Shown: in pieces, positions 1 through 9,663 of the stretch | Layout of the letters: each line of letters starts with the position of its first letter | Numbering within the stretch: the stretch's first letter is position 1 | DNA from: Primula veris | Taxonomy: Eukaryota; Streptophyta; Magnoliopsida; Ericales; Primulaceae | Reading direction: 5' to 3' | Assembly: GCA_963682055.1 (NCBI GenBank) | Contig: OY821745.1 | Location: 1,991,501 to 2,055,500 of the forward strand | Length of the DNA: 64,000 bases | Notes under the pieces: model-generated | The model's database searches: none | Seen by the model: the letters and a program-made list of their open reading frames with translations, nothing else | What the model was told of the DNA's origin: nothing | Position numbers and translations under genes: made by a program

Positions 1-357
1 TGCATATCTTTATCTACTGCTGAGGCAGAATATGTTGCAGCTGGAAGTGGATGCACTCAACTAATTTGGATGAAACAAATGTTAACTGATTATAATGTTA
101 AACAAGAGATATTAACTCTGTTTTGTGATAACAAAAGTGCTATAGATTTAGCCAAAAATCCAGTTCAACATTCCAGAACCAAACATATTGATCTAAGGCA
201 TCATTTTATTAGAGAACTAGTTGAAGAAAAGAGCTTAATTTTAGAACATGTTTCAACTGAAAGACAACTAGCAGATATTTTCACAAAGCCCCTTGATACA
301 AACAAGTTTGAATCATTAAGAAGTGACATAGGGGTATGTCATTATCAATCTAATTGA
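1..357 (+). CDS. Copia polyprotein, C-terminal RNase H end (partial)
   Basis: The frame is open from base 1 to a TGA at 355-357 and encodes the end of a Copia RNase H domain. Visible hallmarks are STAEAEYVA near the start, CDNKSAIDLAKNP, HSRTKHIDLRHHFIRE and LADIFTKPLD. These are the conserved C-terminal blocks of plant Copia polyproteins, where RNase H degrades the RNA strand during reverse transcription. The rest of gag-pol lies left of the window. The visible part has no stop or frameshift, so the element may be fairly young. Confidence 0.93.
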   Translation, partial: CISLSTAEAEYVAAGSGCTQLIWMKQMLTDYNVKQEILTLFCDNKSAIDLAKNPVQHSRTKHIDLRHHFIRELVEEKSLILEHVSTERQLADIFTKPLDTNKFESLRSDIGVCHYQSN

Positions 358-1328
358 ATACTTTTGCTAAATATGTCTGTATTGAGTACCTTTAATAAGT
401 TTTATTTCTAAGGTTAAAGTCTTATTTTGAGCTATGATGTTTTTGTCTTGAAAAAGCCGCTTTTTTGGTGTCTCAAAAACAGATGTGAGGTAACTTGTCC
501 TTAAAAAACCTCTCTGGTAATAGAGTTGCAAGCACAAAGTGCAATTTTATATGATGGTTGCAAGTTCAGTTGCAACATCAGTTGAAACCTCACACTCTCT
601 ATAGTTGGTTGGAAGTTCAGTTGCAACATCAGTTGAAACCTCGTGTTAAAAATACTGGTTGCAAGCTCAGTTGAAACATCAGTTGAAACCTCAGTCTATG
701 TTATAGCTGTCAAGACAAAGTCTTGTAAAATTTTGACATCACTTATACTCTTTCCTTGCTGAGGTCATCAAACTAGTTTTTGTGTAGAAATAAAAACAGA
801 TTTGCTCAATTTAAGCTCCTAAAATTTAATCTTTATTAGAGTTATTCTTTGATAAACATATTTTCGTGAGTAAATTGCTAGGTTTCTTTTGTTATCCTAA
901 AAGTTAGATATCTGTTTAAGTGTTCTTTATCTTGAATCAAGTCAAATTTCCTTAAAGCTTCAATGTTTGATTTTTCAAATTTTGGATGAATCTGTTTTTG
1001 AAAAAGGAATGTTTATCTGTTTAATTGGCTGAATTTATCTTATTGCCAACTGTTTCTTGCGTAATCTTAGTATGATTTTCTTTTAAAATCTGTTGATAAA
1101 ATACTTCCTATTTTTAAGCCAAAATATGCTCTTAATTGATTTGCATGTATCTATTTCCAATTTCAAAAAGATATGGTCCTTATTGCTATTTATACATACT
1201 TCTTTTACTATCCAAAATCAATTACTTTTTACAGAATAACTCTCTCTCTCTCATCTCTGTAAAACCCTAGGTCTGCTGTAGAAACCCACTGCAAGGTTCT
1301 AAGTAAGGTTCTAACCCCAGTTGCAACC
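358..1328 (+). other. Noncoding spacer between Copia pol and the extra ORF
   Basis: About 970 bases without a coding frame. It holds three 36-base repeats at 556-692. The last bases before the downstream ATG carry another CAGTTGCAACC box. A CT-rich stretch sits near 1240-1255. Nothing else recognised. Confidence 0.6.
556..692 (+). repeat. Three 36-bp direct repeats rich in TTGCAAC / GTTGAAACC
   Basis: Near-identical 36-base units lie at 556-591, 607-642 and 657-692, spaced about 50 bases apart. Each reads GGTTG(C/G)AAG(T/C)TCAGTTG followed by (C/A)AACATCAGTTGAAACCTC. The half-sites GGTTGCAA and TTGCAACC are inverted relative to one another, so each unit can fold. Related motifs recur immediately before the extra ORF and in the LTR. 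Confidence 0.9.
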
Positions 1329-2615
1329 ATGTCATCAAACCCTTCTAAAAACCCCAACCTGAACATTGATGATGATTGCACTCTAAGGGACTTCATGAAC
1401 AAAACTCCAACCAGTCCTAGCTCTAAGGCAAAGGTAAATGAGTCCTCTTCTTCTAAGAAACATAGGACTAAAAAACGTGCTAGGAGAAATCCTGAGAATG
1501 AGTCTCTAAAAGATAAGTTTGAGTTTGTTCCTAGGTTTAATGAAGTTGATCCTAGATTCTGGAGTAGAAAATCTTATAGGAGATTTAGGGCTTACTCTAG
1601 TAAAGAAATACATTGTGAAAGAAGGCTCAATTTGGTTAGTTATCCACACATACAAGTGTATGTTGAAAAAATGCTCTCTGCTGTTGAATTAGGAGACACT
1701 ATTTCTTATGCTCATTCCTACTATCCTGCTGTTGTTAAAGAATTTTATGCCAACTTAACTAGTGGTGTATTTGATAAAAGTAATCCTATGTTTGGAAGAG
1801 TCTTTCTGAGGGGAATAACTTTAGACTTTACACCTGAGTTGATCAATAACTGTTTGAATACACCCAATTCTTCTGTGGACAATGCTGAATATGATATGGA
1901 AGTTATTGCTCTGGTTCTAACTGGAAAGAACACTAGCTTTGATGGTACTTCCATCAAAACATCCTCTCTCACACTTTGTGCTGCTGTCTTGCACAAAATT
2001 GCTAGGTTCAACTGGACTCCTACCAAACAACCCTCTAGAGTTAACAAAGATATGGCCATCTTTCTGTATAAGATTATGTCTTCTCTACCCATAAACTTTG
2101 GCCATCATATCTTTAACCTTATAAGGGATTTCAGTGATGATAATTCATCATCCATTCTGCTTCCATTCCCCTGCCTAATTTCTAGTATAATTCTGGGTCA
2201 AGTTGCTTCTATGAATAGAGATTCTCCCATTAGTATCACTAATGAACCAATCACAGATTGTCCCTCTGCTCTTTATATTTCTGCCAAACTACTGAAAGAA
2301 GGACATGTCAATGACATTTCTGGGGACAAAGGGAAAGAAAAAGAAGAACCTTCACCTGCTCCTTCTGCAAAGAAGAAAGGAGTAAAGTGGTACTTACTCC
2401 AGAAGCTGGCTTATAATCAAGAAAGGAGAGCTGAATTGGATGCTGATGATTATCAAATCAATAAGCTGCTGGTGGATATTATTGAGAGTGAGGATGATGA
2501 TGATAGTGATGGTGTTTCAATCAGCAGTGAGGATGACAATGCAGAAGATGAAGAGGTAGTCAGGCAGAATCCTCTAAGAGAAAGACCCCCACAGTGTGAT
2601 ATTCCAAGTGACTAA
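1329..2615 (+). CDS. Sirevirus extra (env-position) ORF, putative plant transposon protein
   Basis: A single uninterrupted 428-codon ORF downstream of RNase H and upstream of the 3' LTR, on the same strand as pol. The N-terminus (about residues 1-60) is Ser/Lys/Arg-rich and basic. Residues about 65-300 form a globular region starting FVPRFNEVDPRFWSRKSYRR, resembling the 'putative plant transposon protein' domain found in many plant retroelement ORFs. The C-terminus (about 340-428) is highly acidic with a DDDDSD run. I see no signal peptide or convincing transmembrane segment, so a membrane-envelope role is not supported here. Its function in the element is unknown. Confidence 0.75.
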   Translation: MSSNPSKNPNLNIDDDCTLRDFMNKTPTSPSSKAKVNESSSSKKHRTKKRARRNPENESLKDKFEFVPRFNEVDPRFWSRKSYRRFRAYSSKEIHCERRLNLVSYPHIQVYVEKMLSAVELGDTISYAHSYYPAVVKEFYANLTSGVFDKSNPMFGRVFLRGITLDFTPELINNCLNTPNSSVDNAEYDMEVIALVLTGKNTSFDGTSIKTSSLTLCAAVLHKIARFNWTPTKQPSRVNKDMAIFLYKIMSSLPINFGHHIFNLIRDFSDDNSSSILLPFPCLISSIILGQVASMNRDSPISITNEPITDCPSALYISAKLLKEGHVNDISGDKGKEKEEPSPAPSAKKKGVKWYLLQKLAYNQERRAELDADDYQINKLLVDIIESEDDDDSDGVSISSEDDNAEDEEVVRQNPLRERPPQCDIPSD

Positions 2616-2636
2616 TTCCAATGGTTGCTGACAAAT

Positions 2637-3010
2637 AGGGGGAGTGAAGTTTATGTTTTGTTGTTCAGTTTCATTTTGATGTTTTCGAAACTTTATTCTG
2701 TTTTATTCTGTTTTTCAATTCTGTTTTTCAATTATGCTGTATCAAGACAATTTTAGCCTGTTTGGCTTTAATCTGTGTGGCTTTAATAATTCTGCAGTTT
2801 CCTTCTGAAAGTATCTTGATATCTTGTTGAAGTAGAAATGTCTTTAAACTTGAAACAGGTCTGAAAACTTACTATGTGCACATACATTGTGCTTATATAA
2901 TTTGTCTGCAATTCTAAAATACAGGGGGAGCTTACTGATATTGAATTTGCAGGTGGTTGGGATGTTTTATAAACTTTATTGATTTGTCAAAACCAATGAC
3001 AAAGGGGGAG
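2637..3010 (+). other. Three polypurine tracts (AGGGGGAG) before the 3' LTR
   Basis: AGGGGGAG occurs at 2637-2644, 2923-2930 and 3003-3010. The last copy sits two bases before the LTR and is the normal plus-strand primer site. Multiple upstream copies of the tract are a known Sirevirus trait. The bases between them are noncoding and T-rich. Confidence 0.8.
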
Positions 3011-3108
3011 ATTGTTAGGACCAGATTTCTGGTCTAAATATTGTTTATTGTCTATTGGTTTTTACTAAATAAATCCTAACTGTTATTAAGAACTAAGACA
3101 GGATTGAC

Positions 3109-3243
3109 AGGTTCCAAGTACCAGTTGCAACCTCAGTTATAACCTACTAAGTTAGTAGTATTAGGTTTCAAGTACTGGTTGCAACCTTAGTTACAACCTG
3201 TGGTGACAGGTTTCAAGTACCAGTTGCAACCTCAGTTGCAACC
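3109..3243 (+). repeat. LTR modules with TTGCAACCTCAGTTRYAACC
   Basis: Three copies of an approximately 37-base module at 3109-3145, 3163-3199 and 3208-3243. Each has the form AGGTTYCAAGTAC followed by (C/T)(A/G)GTTGCAACC and a second AACC half-site. They are clearly related to the 556-692 repeats in the internal region of the same element. Confidence 0.85.
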
Positions 3244-4146
3244 ACAGTTCAACCTGCTGTTAAAACAGAATTCTGTCTTGTTTCATTATTCTACATTACT
3301 ACTTGTTTAATGTTAATCATTTGTTTTAAAGTATGTAGGATATATTCTCATAAGGTCTTAAACGTGTATATGTGTTTATTGAGAATATTAATGTGTTAAG
3401 GAAAGATGTTTTATAAAAAATATAAAGAGATTAGTTTATAAGGTTATGTTTCCTTTTAATATATATCTCTATTCTTATGCTTGTCCTTATCACTTGTTTC
3501 AATCTTTTAATTCTTATAATATTCAGTAAAGATATGTATAAAGATTGATTGATATGTGGAGTTAAATGTTTCATATGTTTATGAAAAGATATTATCTTTA
3601 AGAGATCATATCTTTATATGTTTCCTTTCAAAGGAAAAGATTAACTCCTACTTTCAAGTGTGTTACTAAACAGGTATTAATCAAAGATGATTAGAGTCAA
3701 TCCATGCTGAAGAATCTCGTGATACTTGGAGAGATTGAAGCTAATCAACCAAGTCAAAAGCAATCAAAAGATATTGAAGATAGAAGATTGTTTTTACTTG
3801 TTTATATACTTAGTAACTTAAGCTTGTAAAGGTGTGTGTTCTAAATTATAAAGAACTTATTTTCTAGAGAGAATACACGTGAGCTTTAAAAAGAAAACAA
3901 TGGTGGGATGCCATTGATTTATAAGTGATAGTTATAGAGTAGGAGCAATATAGTGATAGGCAGAAAAACATAGAGGGAGTCTAAGTTTTTCATTAAGACT
4001 TGAGTCATATATTGTAAGCTTTTTATAATATCATAATCTGGGTAAGTGCCCCGGAGACGTAGCCTAGTTAGGTGAACTCCGTTGTTAAATGTGCGTGTGA
4101 ATTATTTCCAAGTACATTTAATTTTAAAACAGTTCTGTCCATTAAT

Positions 4147-4234
4147 ACACTTGGTTCCAACTGCAGTTCCAACCTCACTTGGAACCTTATACACTTGGTT
4201 CCAACTGCAGTTCCAACCCCACTTGGAACCTTAC
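4147..4234 (+). repeat. 44-bp tandem duplication in the LTR
   Basis: Two head-to-tail 44-base copies (4147-4190, 4191-4234) that differ at two positions. Each holds GGTTCCAA ... TTCCAACC ... GGAACC, an inverted-half-site design like the TTGCAACC modules but with TTCC replacing TTGC. Confidence 0.9.
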
Positions 4235-4300
4235 TGCAAAACTGCATCTAGAACAACGGATAGGAATTTCAGATACCTTTTATTATTTTTCAGCGGGACA

Positions 4301-4726
4301 AAAAAGGCTATTAAACCGGAAAACTAAATACAGTCTAGATCTTAAGCTGGTGAACAGAATGCAGTTTAGTTTCAAGCAAAAAAATTGAGCTTAAAAGCCA
4401 GAATCAAACAAGGCCTGAGTTTGCGCTTCCACAATAATCAAGTAAAGTTTCAAATTTAAAAAGAGTAATGATCATGACTCATTACATTACTTATAGACAC
4501 TACTGGCATCTACCATGATTTTTCAATTTTAACTAATTATTAAAGATGGAACTCTACTTCTGATACAATTAAAGGACCGACATATTCGGTACAAGAAATT
4601 TCCAATAATACACAAAATCACAATCGCTAAATGCACCCTTTTATTTTGCAACTGCTACATGGTCAACAATCACATAAGTTGTCCCCGGCACAAGCACAAC
4701 TATTTAGCCTATTTTCATGTCACTGA
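4301..4726. other. Intergenic or intronic DNA with a dispersed AAGCT-rich repeat
   Basis: No coding frame seen. The stretch 4318-4425, ending AATCAAACAAGGCCTGAG, resembles other blocks in the window (near 5945-6035, 12483-12620, 45540-45680 and 46290-46450). It may lie inside an intron of the minus-strand gamma-subunit gene if the rest of that gene is left of the window. Confidence 0.4.
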
Positions 4727-4738
4727 ATACAACATTCA

Positions 4739-4876
4739 AACCCACTAGGAGTAGTCTAGTGGGCTAGAACTCGCTAGGAATAGCTTAGGTACAGGGTTCG
4801 AGTCTTGTCAATGGGGGTAGGTGTGAAATCCTTTGATCCTCTTTAATAAGATTTTATTTTTAATTTTAAAAAAAAT
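4739..4876 (+). mobile_element. tRNA-derived SINE with 12-bp target duplication
   Basis: A 138-base insertion flanked by a perfect 12-base direct repeat ATACAACATTCA (4727-4738 and 4877-4888). It carries a polymerase III box A (TAGTCTAGTGG, about 4752-4762) and box B (GGTTCGAGTCT, about 4795-4805), and ends in a T/A-rich tail. Pol III promoter boxes, an A-rich 3' end and a long target duplication are the hallmarks of a SINE. It is nonautonomous and would depend on LINE proteins for mobility. Confidence 0.85.
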
Positions 4877-4902
4877 ATACAACATTCACTACCTAATCTC
4901 GT

Positions 4903-5252
4903 TAGGGCCGGGAAAAAAACCGGAAAAACCGATAACCGAACCGATAACCGAACCGGAAAAGACCGAAACCGAAAAACCGAAAAAAATTCGGGTCGGTTTC
5001 GGTTTTCAGTAAAACCGAACCGAAGAAGACCGAAAAAACCCGAAAAAAACCGGGAAAAACCGAAAAAACCCGGAAAAGACCGAAAAATAAAAAATAAAAC
5101 CGAAAAAACCAGAAACTGGACCGAAAAAACAGGTCCGGTTCGGTCCAAAAAATAAAAAAACCGAAACCGAAAAAAACCGAACCGAAAAATATGCTCGGTT
5201 TCGGTTTCGGTTTTGCCAAAAACCGAACCGGACCGAACCGAACCCGGCCCTA
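4903..5252. mobile_element. hAT-type MITE filled with CCGAA-rich simple sequence
   Basis: Perfect 10-base terminal inverted repeats, TAGGGCCGGG (4903-4912) and CCCGGCCCTA (5243-5252), are flanked by a perfect 8-base target duplication AATCTCGT (4895-4902 and 5253-5260). An 8-base duplication with TAGGG-type ends indicates the hAT superfamily. The interior is almost entirely CCGAAA/CCGAACC-type low-complexity sequence and encodes no transposase; the Phe-rich open frames in it are artefacts of this composition. Confidence 0.88.
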
Positions 5253-5336
5253 AATCTCGTAGTAAAAGAGCACGCTTCTAATATATAAATCAAAATTCAG
5301 GCCATATCAATTTGGTATGAAGTGGAAATAACCAAC

Positions 5337-6483
5337 CTAGTGTGAGGGTTAAGAGTCCACAAGCTAAGACTCTCGAGACACTGCCCAATAATAGAAGATA
5401 CAGGTACAGACATTTTCCGATCAAGATAATCTGTGCCACCACCACCTCCGAGATCATTATTTCCAGCGATGTAGGCCAATATGTCCAGCATGGTAACCAT
5501 ACCAATGTAGTGCTTCCTAACTGTACCTGTTCCATAATATGCATTTTGGAAATAAATATTCTTCTTGAAGTAAGCGACTACAAAGTATTCATCCTTTTAG
5601 TAAGTATGGCTTGGATGATTGATAATCATTCCTGATTTTTAAATGAACACTCACAAACTCACCTTCCAAGTTGTGTATCCATTCTAAGCTAAACCTTTTT
5701 GTTTTGCTACAGAATTAAGCTGACTTGTTCTAATTATCAATTTTTGATAGCTAGTACAATTTTTCCAGCTTCTAACCTGAGTTCTTATGATCTTGTAACT
5801 GAAGCCTGCTAGCTAGACACTGTAAATAAACTGGCAATGAGAATACCTTTAATTTCCAATCCGATTATATATCTATTCATATTTCTAAGATGCAGCCAAG
5901 CAAAAATGCTACTGCTTTTATTTTTAACTATAAAGTTTAATCAACTTCAAAAATGAGGCTTTTGTCTTTATTTGAAAAAGCTAGAAGCCTCAAGCCTTAG
6001 CTGCTTTCTGGAAGTTCACAACCAAACAAACTGCAAGAAAATTGTCATCACGATTGCAAAAAGACACTACGTTGCAACAATCATGTTTTTACAATGAAAT
6101 TCGTTAAATATAGCAACAAAATAACAACAAATTATAATGATGCACATTTGCTAAATATAACGACACTCGTATTGGCATGTGTTTTCATGTATCTTGCTAC
6201 GTTGACATTGACTTTAATATATTTATTTTATAATATTACCGGTGGCCTTGTCAGCCTCTAGGATCATGGATCCACCCGCCCCTATCCACTGTCCCGGTGG
6301 TGCCGCCACAGGCACCGCCACCACACGGTTTGCGACCAACACATTCACCGTGTGAGCCAGTGACGCGGTGTACGGGACCTCCACCAGCCTTCGATTTTCC
6401 GGGGATAATACATATTTTATTGTCTTGTCCTTCAGCCTCAAGTTCATACTACTTGTTGCACTGTTACTGTTAGATGCCATCAA
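5337..6483 (-). CDS. SnRK1 regulatory subunit gamma-like (KING1/CBS family), first two exons only
   Basis: Minus-strand exons 6483-6240 and 5526-5337 join in frame (phase 1) across a GT-AG intron of about 700 bases. The product starts MMASNSNSATSS and contains RRLVEVPYTASLAHTVNVLV, VVAVPVAAPPGQWIGAGGSM, then KHYIGMVTMLDILAYIAG, LDRKMSVPVSSIIG and LSLWTLNPHT. These match the N-terminal CBS region of plant SNF1-related kinase gamma subunits (KING1/PV42 type), which help regulate the SnRK1 energy-sensing kinase. Exon 2 ends at a plausible donor in phase 2 (5337). About two thirds of the expected protein is missing. The DNA beyond exon 2 holds a MITE, a SINE and then the Copia element, so the gene is either truncated or split by a long intron reaching past the window edge. 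Confidence 0.82.
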
Positions 6484-8175
6484 ATATTAATTTTTCGTGA
6501 AAGAGCTTACAAAAAAAAGTTGGTGAATAGAATTGTACAAATTTTATTCTGCTTTAACCAGAAAATAAAGTTTTTGACTCCTTATTTTAAGAAATTACGT
6601 GAATCTATAGACAACATGTGTCAATATAAGGATTAGAAAGGTGGCATTTCTGTCCACATGTCATTCATTGATGGAGGTCGGTCGTGACTTAGCACTAATA
6701 TATATACACTATAAAATGTTATTTTGAAATTAAAAAAATCGTATATAAATGACTTCAATTATAAATTTTAAAAAAAAATTATACACTCAAATTTAAATTT
6801 GCCTCTACTTGTCCACAATCATAAAAACGCGTATTTTGAAATTAAAAAAAATCATATATAAATGGCTCAAATGACAAATTTTACGAAAATAATGCATATC
6901 AAAACGTATGAAAAAGTAATATGAAACGGAGGGTTATTGAAAACTTTTTTATTGAAGCAATTTAAACTAGTACTTTGTTAAAAAATACAACCGGATAACA
7001 TTTTTACTTAAAAGTTATATTTGGTGAGCTTCTTAAAAAAGGAGTGTCCTGAAAATTTGAAAATACGTTCCAACTTCGTAGTCGAATGTGTTCAAAACTA
7101 TTCATGTACGAATTACCATGTATCAAACAATAATGAAGAAACTTGTGTTCCCATTTCCGAATAGAGAAACACAATGACTTCAAATTTTCAAATGCTAACA
7201 TAATTCATTCATAAATCCATATATATATATTCCATCTTATATTTTGTAAAAACTATAAAATATATTGTTGATGAAGGAAAATACTATTCATTTTATATAA
7301 TAAGTTGTTATTTTAAAATTAAAATCAGTTTATATTGAAACTCACAATACTTATTTGTATTATTAACGATTCTACAATAAGTTTTAACCAAGTAAAAAAG
7401 TTTATTTAAGAGCGAAACGGTATCAAACGTGTCCGAAAACGTTTTTAACTGAGTTTGTGAGCAGGCTCAGCCTCGAGCTAATCTATAAGCAAACCGAATC
7501 TGAAAAAGATTTTTAAGCATGGGCTAGTAAACGAGCCGAGTTTGAAGCATTTTCCGTCTTAACTAGGAGTAAAGTAGTAATCCGTAGTTAAAGGGTTAAA
7601 CCATCTAAGAGTAACTTTTATTTTACCTCAAAGTGTGAGTGTCTTATACAGCATAGTTTAAAACAAGAGATTAGTTGGCCTGTTCATGTTTTGATTCATT
7701 GACATCATAAAGAGTGCTTTCAAAGGGAGACTCGTCGGCACAGCTCGTGGCATAAAGGCATGTCGGAGTTTTTTTCGACTTGTTTAACTGCACTATTTTT
7801 AAACAAAATAACTTGATTTGCTCGAGGCTTAGGGAAAGAAAAATAAGGCTTAACGGTTCATACAATCCGAAGCTAGTCTGTATATATGTAGACGATTAGC
7901 CGAATGAAGTAAAATTATAAGAATAAATGAGGAAGAAATACGATTTTTAAGCAAACAAGAAAATCCTAAGACCATTTTGCTCAACTCAACTTGTGAGTTG
8001 GCCACAGGGTCCACCCATATTTGAGAATCAAAATGAACAAAGTATTTTCTCGTGATTTTCATTAATGATCATTTATTCACAATCCTTCAGTTCTCGTGAT
8101 CCCTTTTACTCTTTTATCATTTCTCTTCAATTTTGGCACCAAACATACCATCTCACATTAATTATCTACCAAGCC
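6484..8175. other. Intergenic region between gamma-subunit gene and TMM
   Basis: About 1.7 kb, strongly AT-rich. Two similar AT-rich blocks occur near 6709-6790 and 6831-6900 (both with TATATAAATG and an A-run). The part from about 7430 to 7870 has GAGCCGAG/GCTCGAGG-type words like those in degenerate MITEs. Small open frames here show no recognisable protein. The promoters of both flanking genes must lie in this stretch. Confidence 0.5.
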
Positions 8176-8183
8176 TATATAAA
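8176..8183 (+). promoter_or_regulatory. TATA box of the TMM-like gene
   Basis: TATATAAA at 8176-8183, 59 bases before the ATG at 8242. This spacing implies a short 5' leader of roughly 30 bases. Confidence 0.6.
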
Positions 8184-8241
8184 CTCCTAAATTTGCTCAA
8201 ACAAATCATTACTAAGCCTTGATAAACTCACATTTTCCAGA

Positions 8242-9663
8242 ATGAAACATTTCATGTCACTACTCATACTTGTACTCATACATTCAATATTTTTCCAAAT
8301 GGGCTGGACATTTACAGTCGTAATGCCAGATTCGGACGGGTCATCGGGCCTACTAAACGGGCCACAAACTGGATTCTCCAACAACTGGGCCCGGACCGAT
8401 ACTCATGAACAAAACGCGGTTTATGAGATTATGAAAGACACGGGGAACCCGTGGGCCATGGATATCCCGGATGTCTGTAGAGGCAGGTGGCATGGGATCG
8501 AGTGCATGCCAGATAAAGACAACGTATTTCACGTCGTTTCCCTCTCCTTTGGGGCACTATCCGATGACACAGCGTTCCCTACATGTGACCCGACCCGATC
8601 CATTATCTCCCCTTCCATCACTAAACTTCCACACCTTAGGACTTTGTTCTTCTACCGTTGTTTCACCCACAACCCGCAGCCCATCCCGGGATTTTTGGGC
8701 CGACTGGGGCCCACTTTGCAAACACTAGTACTTAGGGAAAATGAGCTCATTGGGCCCATACCCACCGAATTGGGTAATTTGACCCGTTTAAAGGTCCTTG
8801 ATCTGCATAAAAACAATCTTAATGGTTCCATACCGGTTTCTCTGAATCGGTTAACTAGCTTAAGATCTTTGGATTTGAGTCGTAATAAGCTAACCGGTCT
8901 CGTTCCTCAATTAAACTTCCCTGTTTTAAATATTTTGGACCTAAACCAAAACCATCTTATGGGCCCAGTGTCATCAAGCCTCGAAAATTGCCCAAATCTC
9001 ATGAAAGCTGATTTAAGCCGTAATCGTTTTTCAGGCCCAATTTCGGAATCCATTTCTGTTTTAAACGAGCTTATTCTTCTCGATTTGAGCTACAATCACC
9101 TCTCTGGTCCGTTACCAATTTCTTTTAAGAAACTTAAATCTCTTGAAGCATTGATCCTAAAAGGAAACCCAATGAACATTTTACAACTTCCTAATGATGC
9201 GTTTGATGGGTTAATTGGGTTAATGATCTTAGACCTCTCTCAGATGAATTTATATGGGCCGATACCCGAATCAATGGGACGGTTAACTCATCTTCGTGCT
9301 CTTCATCTCGATGGAAATTATTTTAACGGTTCAATCCCGTCGGACTTTCAAAAATTGGCTAATCTTAGTGAGCTAAGATTAGACAATAACATGTTAACAG
9401 GGCCTATTCCTTTTAAAAGAAACATGGTTTGGAAGATGAAGAGGAAACTGAGGCTATACAACAACTCTGGGCTGTGCTATGATGATGATAATGGTTTCGA
9501 AAACGGTTTTGTTTCGTCGTTGGATTTAGGAATTGGGCACTGTGATGAGGATAAACAAGGTCCAACAAGAACCGTTCAACATATATCGAGTAGTAACAGA
9601 GACGCGGACAAATATTTAAGTAAATCATCTGCTTTTATCCATAAAAAACACTACTTTCCATAA
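8242..9663 (+). CDS. TMM: TOO MANY MOUTHS-like leucine-rich repeat receptor protein
   Basis: Intronless 473-codon ORF, like Arabidopsis TMM. Order: hydrophobic signal peptide (about 1-24), the TMM-specific cap (ARTDTHEQNAVYEIM, IPDVCRGRWHGIECMPD, HVVSLSFGALSDDTAFP; about 50-115), about ten LRRs (about 130-395), then KRKLRLYNNSGLC and a Cys-containing C-terminal cap. TMM lacks a kinase domain and works with ERECTA-family kinases at the plasma membrane to read EPF peptides and space stomata. The C-terminus is odd: the frame ends KKHYFP without the hydrophobic tail expected of TMM. The +1 frame just after an A6 run (9643-9648) encodes a strongly hydrophobic 14-residue tail ending at a TAG (9701-9703). 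The ORF is otherwise intact, so identification is very secure. Confidence 0.95.
   Translation: MKHFMSLLILVLIHSIFFQMGWTFTVVMPDSDGSSGLLNGPQTGFSNNWARTDTHEQNAVYEIMKDTGNPWAMDIPDVCRGRWHGIECMPDKDNVFHVVSLSFGALSDDTAFPTCDPTRSIISPSITKLPHLRTLFFYRCFTHNPQPIPGFLGRLGPTLQTLVLRENELIGPIPTELGNLTRLKVLDLHKNNLNGSIPVSLNRLTSLRSLDLSRNKLTGLVPQLNFPVLNILDLNQNHLMGPVSSSLENCPNLMKADLSRNRFSGPISESISVLNELILLDLSYNHLSGPLPISFKKLKSLEALILKGNPMNILQLPNDAFDGLIGLMILDLSQMNLYGPIPESMGRLTHLRALHLDGNYFNGSIPSDFQKLANLSELRLDNNMLTGPIPFKRNMVWKMKRKLRLYNNSGLCYDDDNGFENGFVSSLDLGIGHCDEDKQGPTRTVQHISSSNRDADKYLSKSSAFIHKKHYFP

Larger units (their letters stand above)
1..4300 (+). mobile_element. 3' part of a Sirevirus-type Ty1/Copia retrotransposon
   Basis: The window starts inside the pol gene of a Copia element and runs out through its 3' LTR. 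In order: the RNase H end (1-357), about 970 bases of noncoding DNA with 36-base repeats, an additional long ORF (1329-2615), three AGGGGGAG purine tracts, and an LTR beginning TGTTAGGA at 3013. An extra ORF after RNase H together with multiple polypurine tracts is characteristic of the Sirevirus lineage. The right LTR edge is uncertain (about 4300, after GGGACA), because the 5' LTR is outside the window and no target duplication can be checked. Confidence 0.8.
3013..4300 (+). repeat. 3' LTR of the Sirevirus-type element
   Basis: It begins TGTTAGGACC directly after the third purine tract. It contains three CAGTTGCAACCTCAGTT-type modules (3109-3243) and a perfect-looking 44-bp tandem pair (4147-4234). 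The 3' edge is placed at GGGACA near 4300 by inspection only; without the 5' LTR the edge could be some tens of bases off. Confidence 0.65.

Noticed and set aside
1745..2092. 115-codon minus-strand open frame
   Set aside because: Antisense shadow of the retrotransposon extra ORF at 1329-2615.
4843..5293. Long overlapping minus-strand open frames rich in Phe, Arg and Ser (also 18565-18922)
   Set aside because: They translate the CCGAA-rich interior of the hAT-type MITE; composition alone keeps the frames open, and no protein family is matched.
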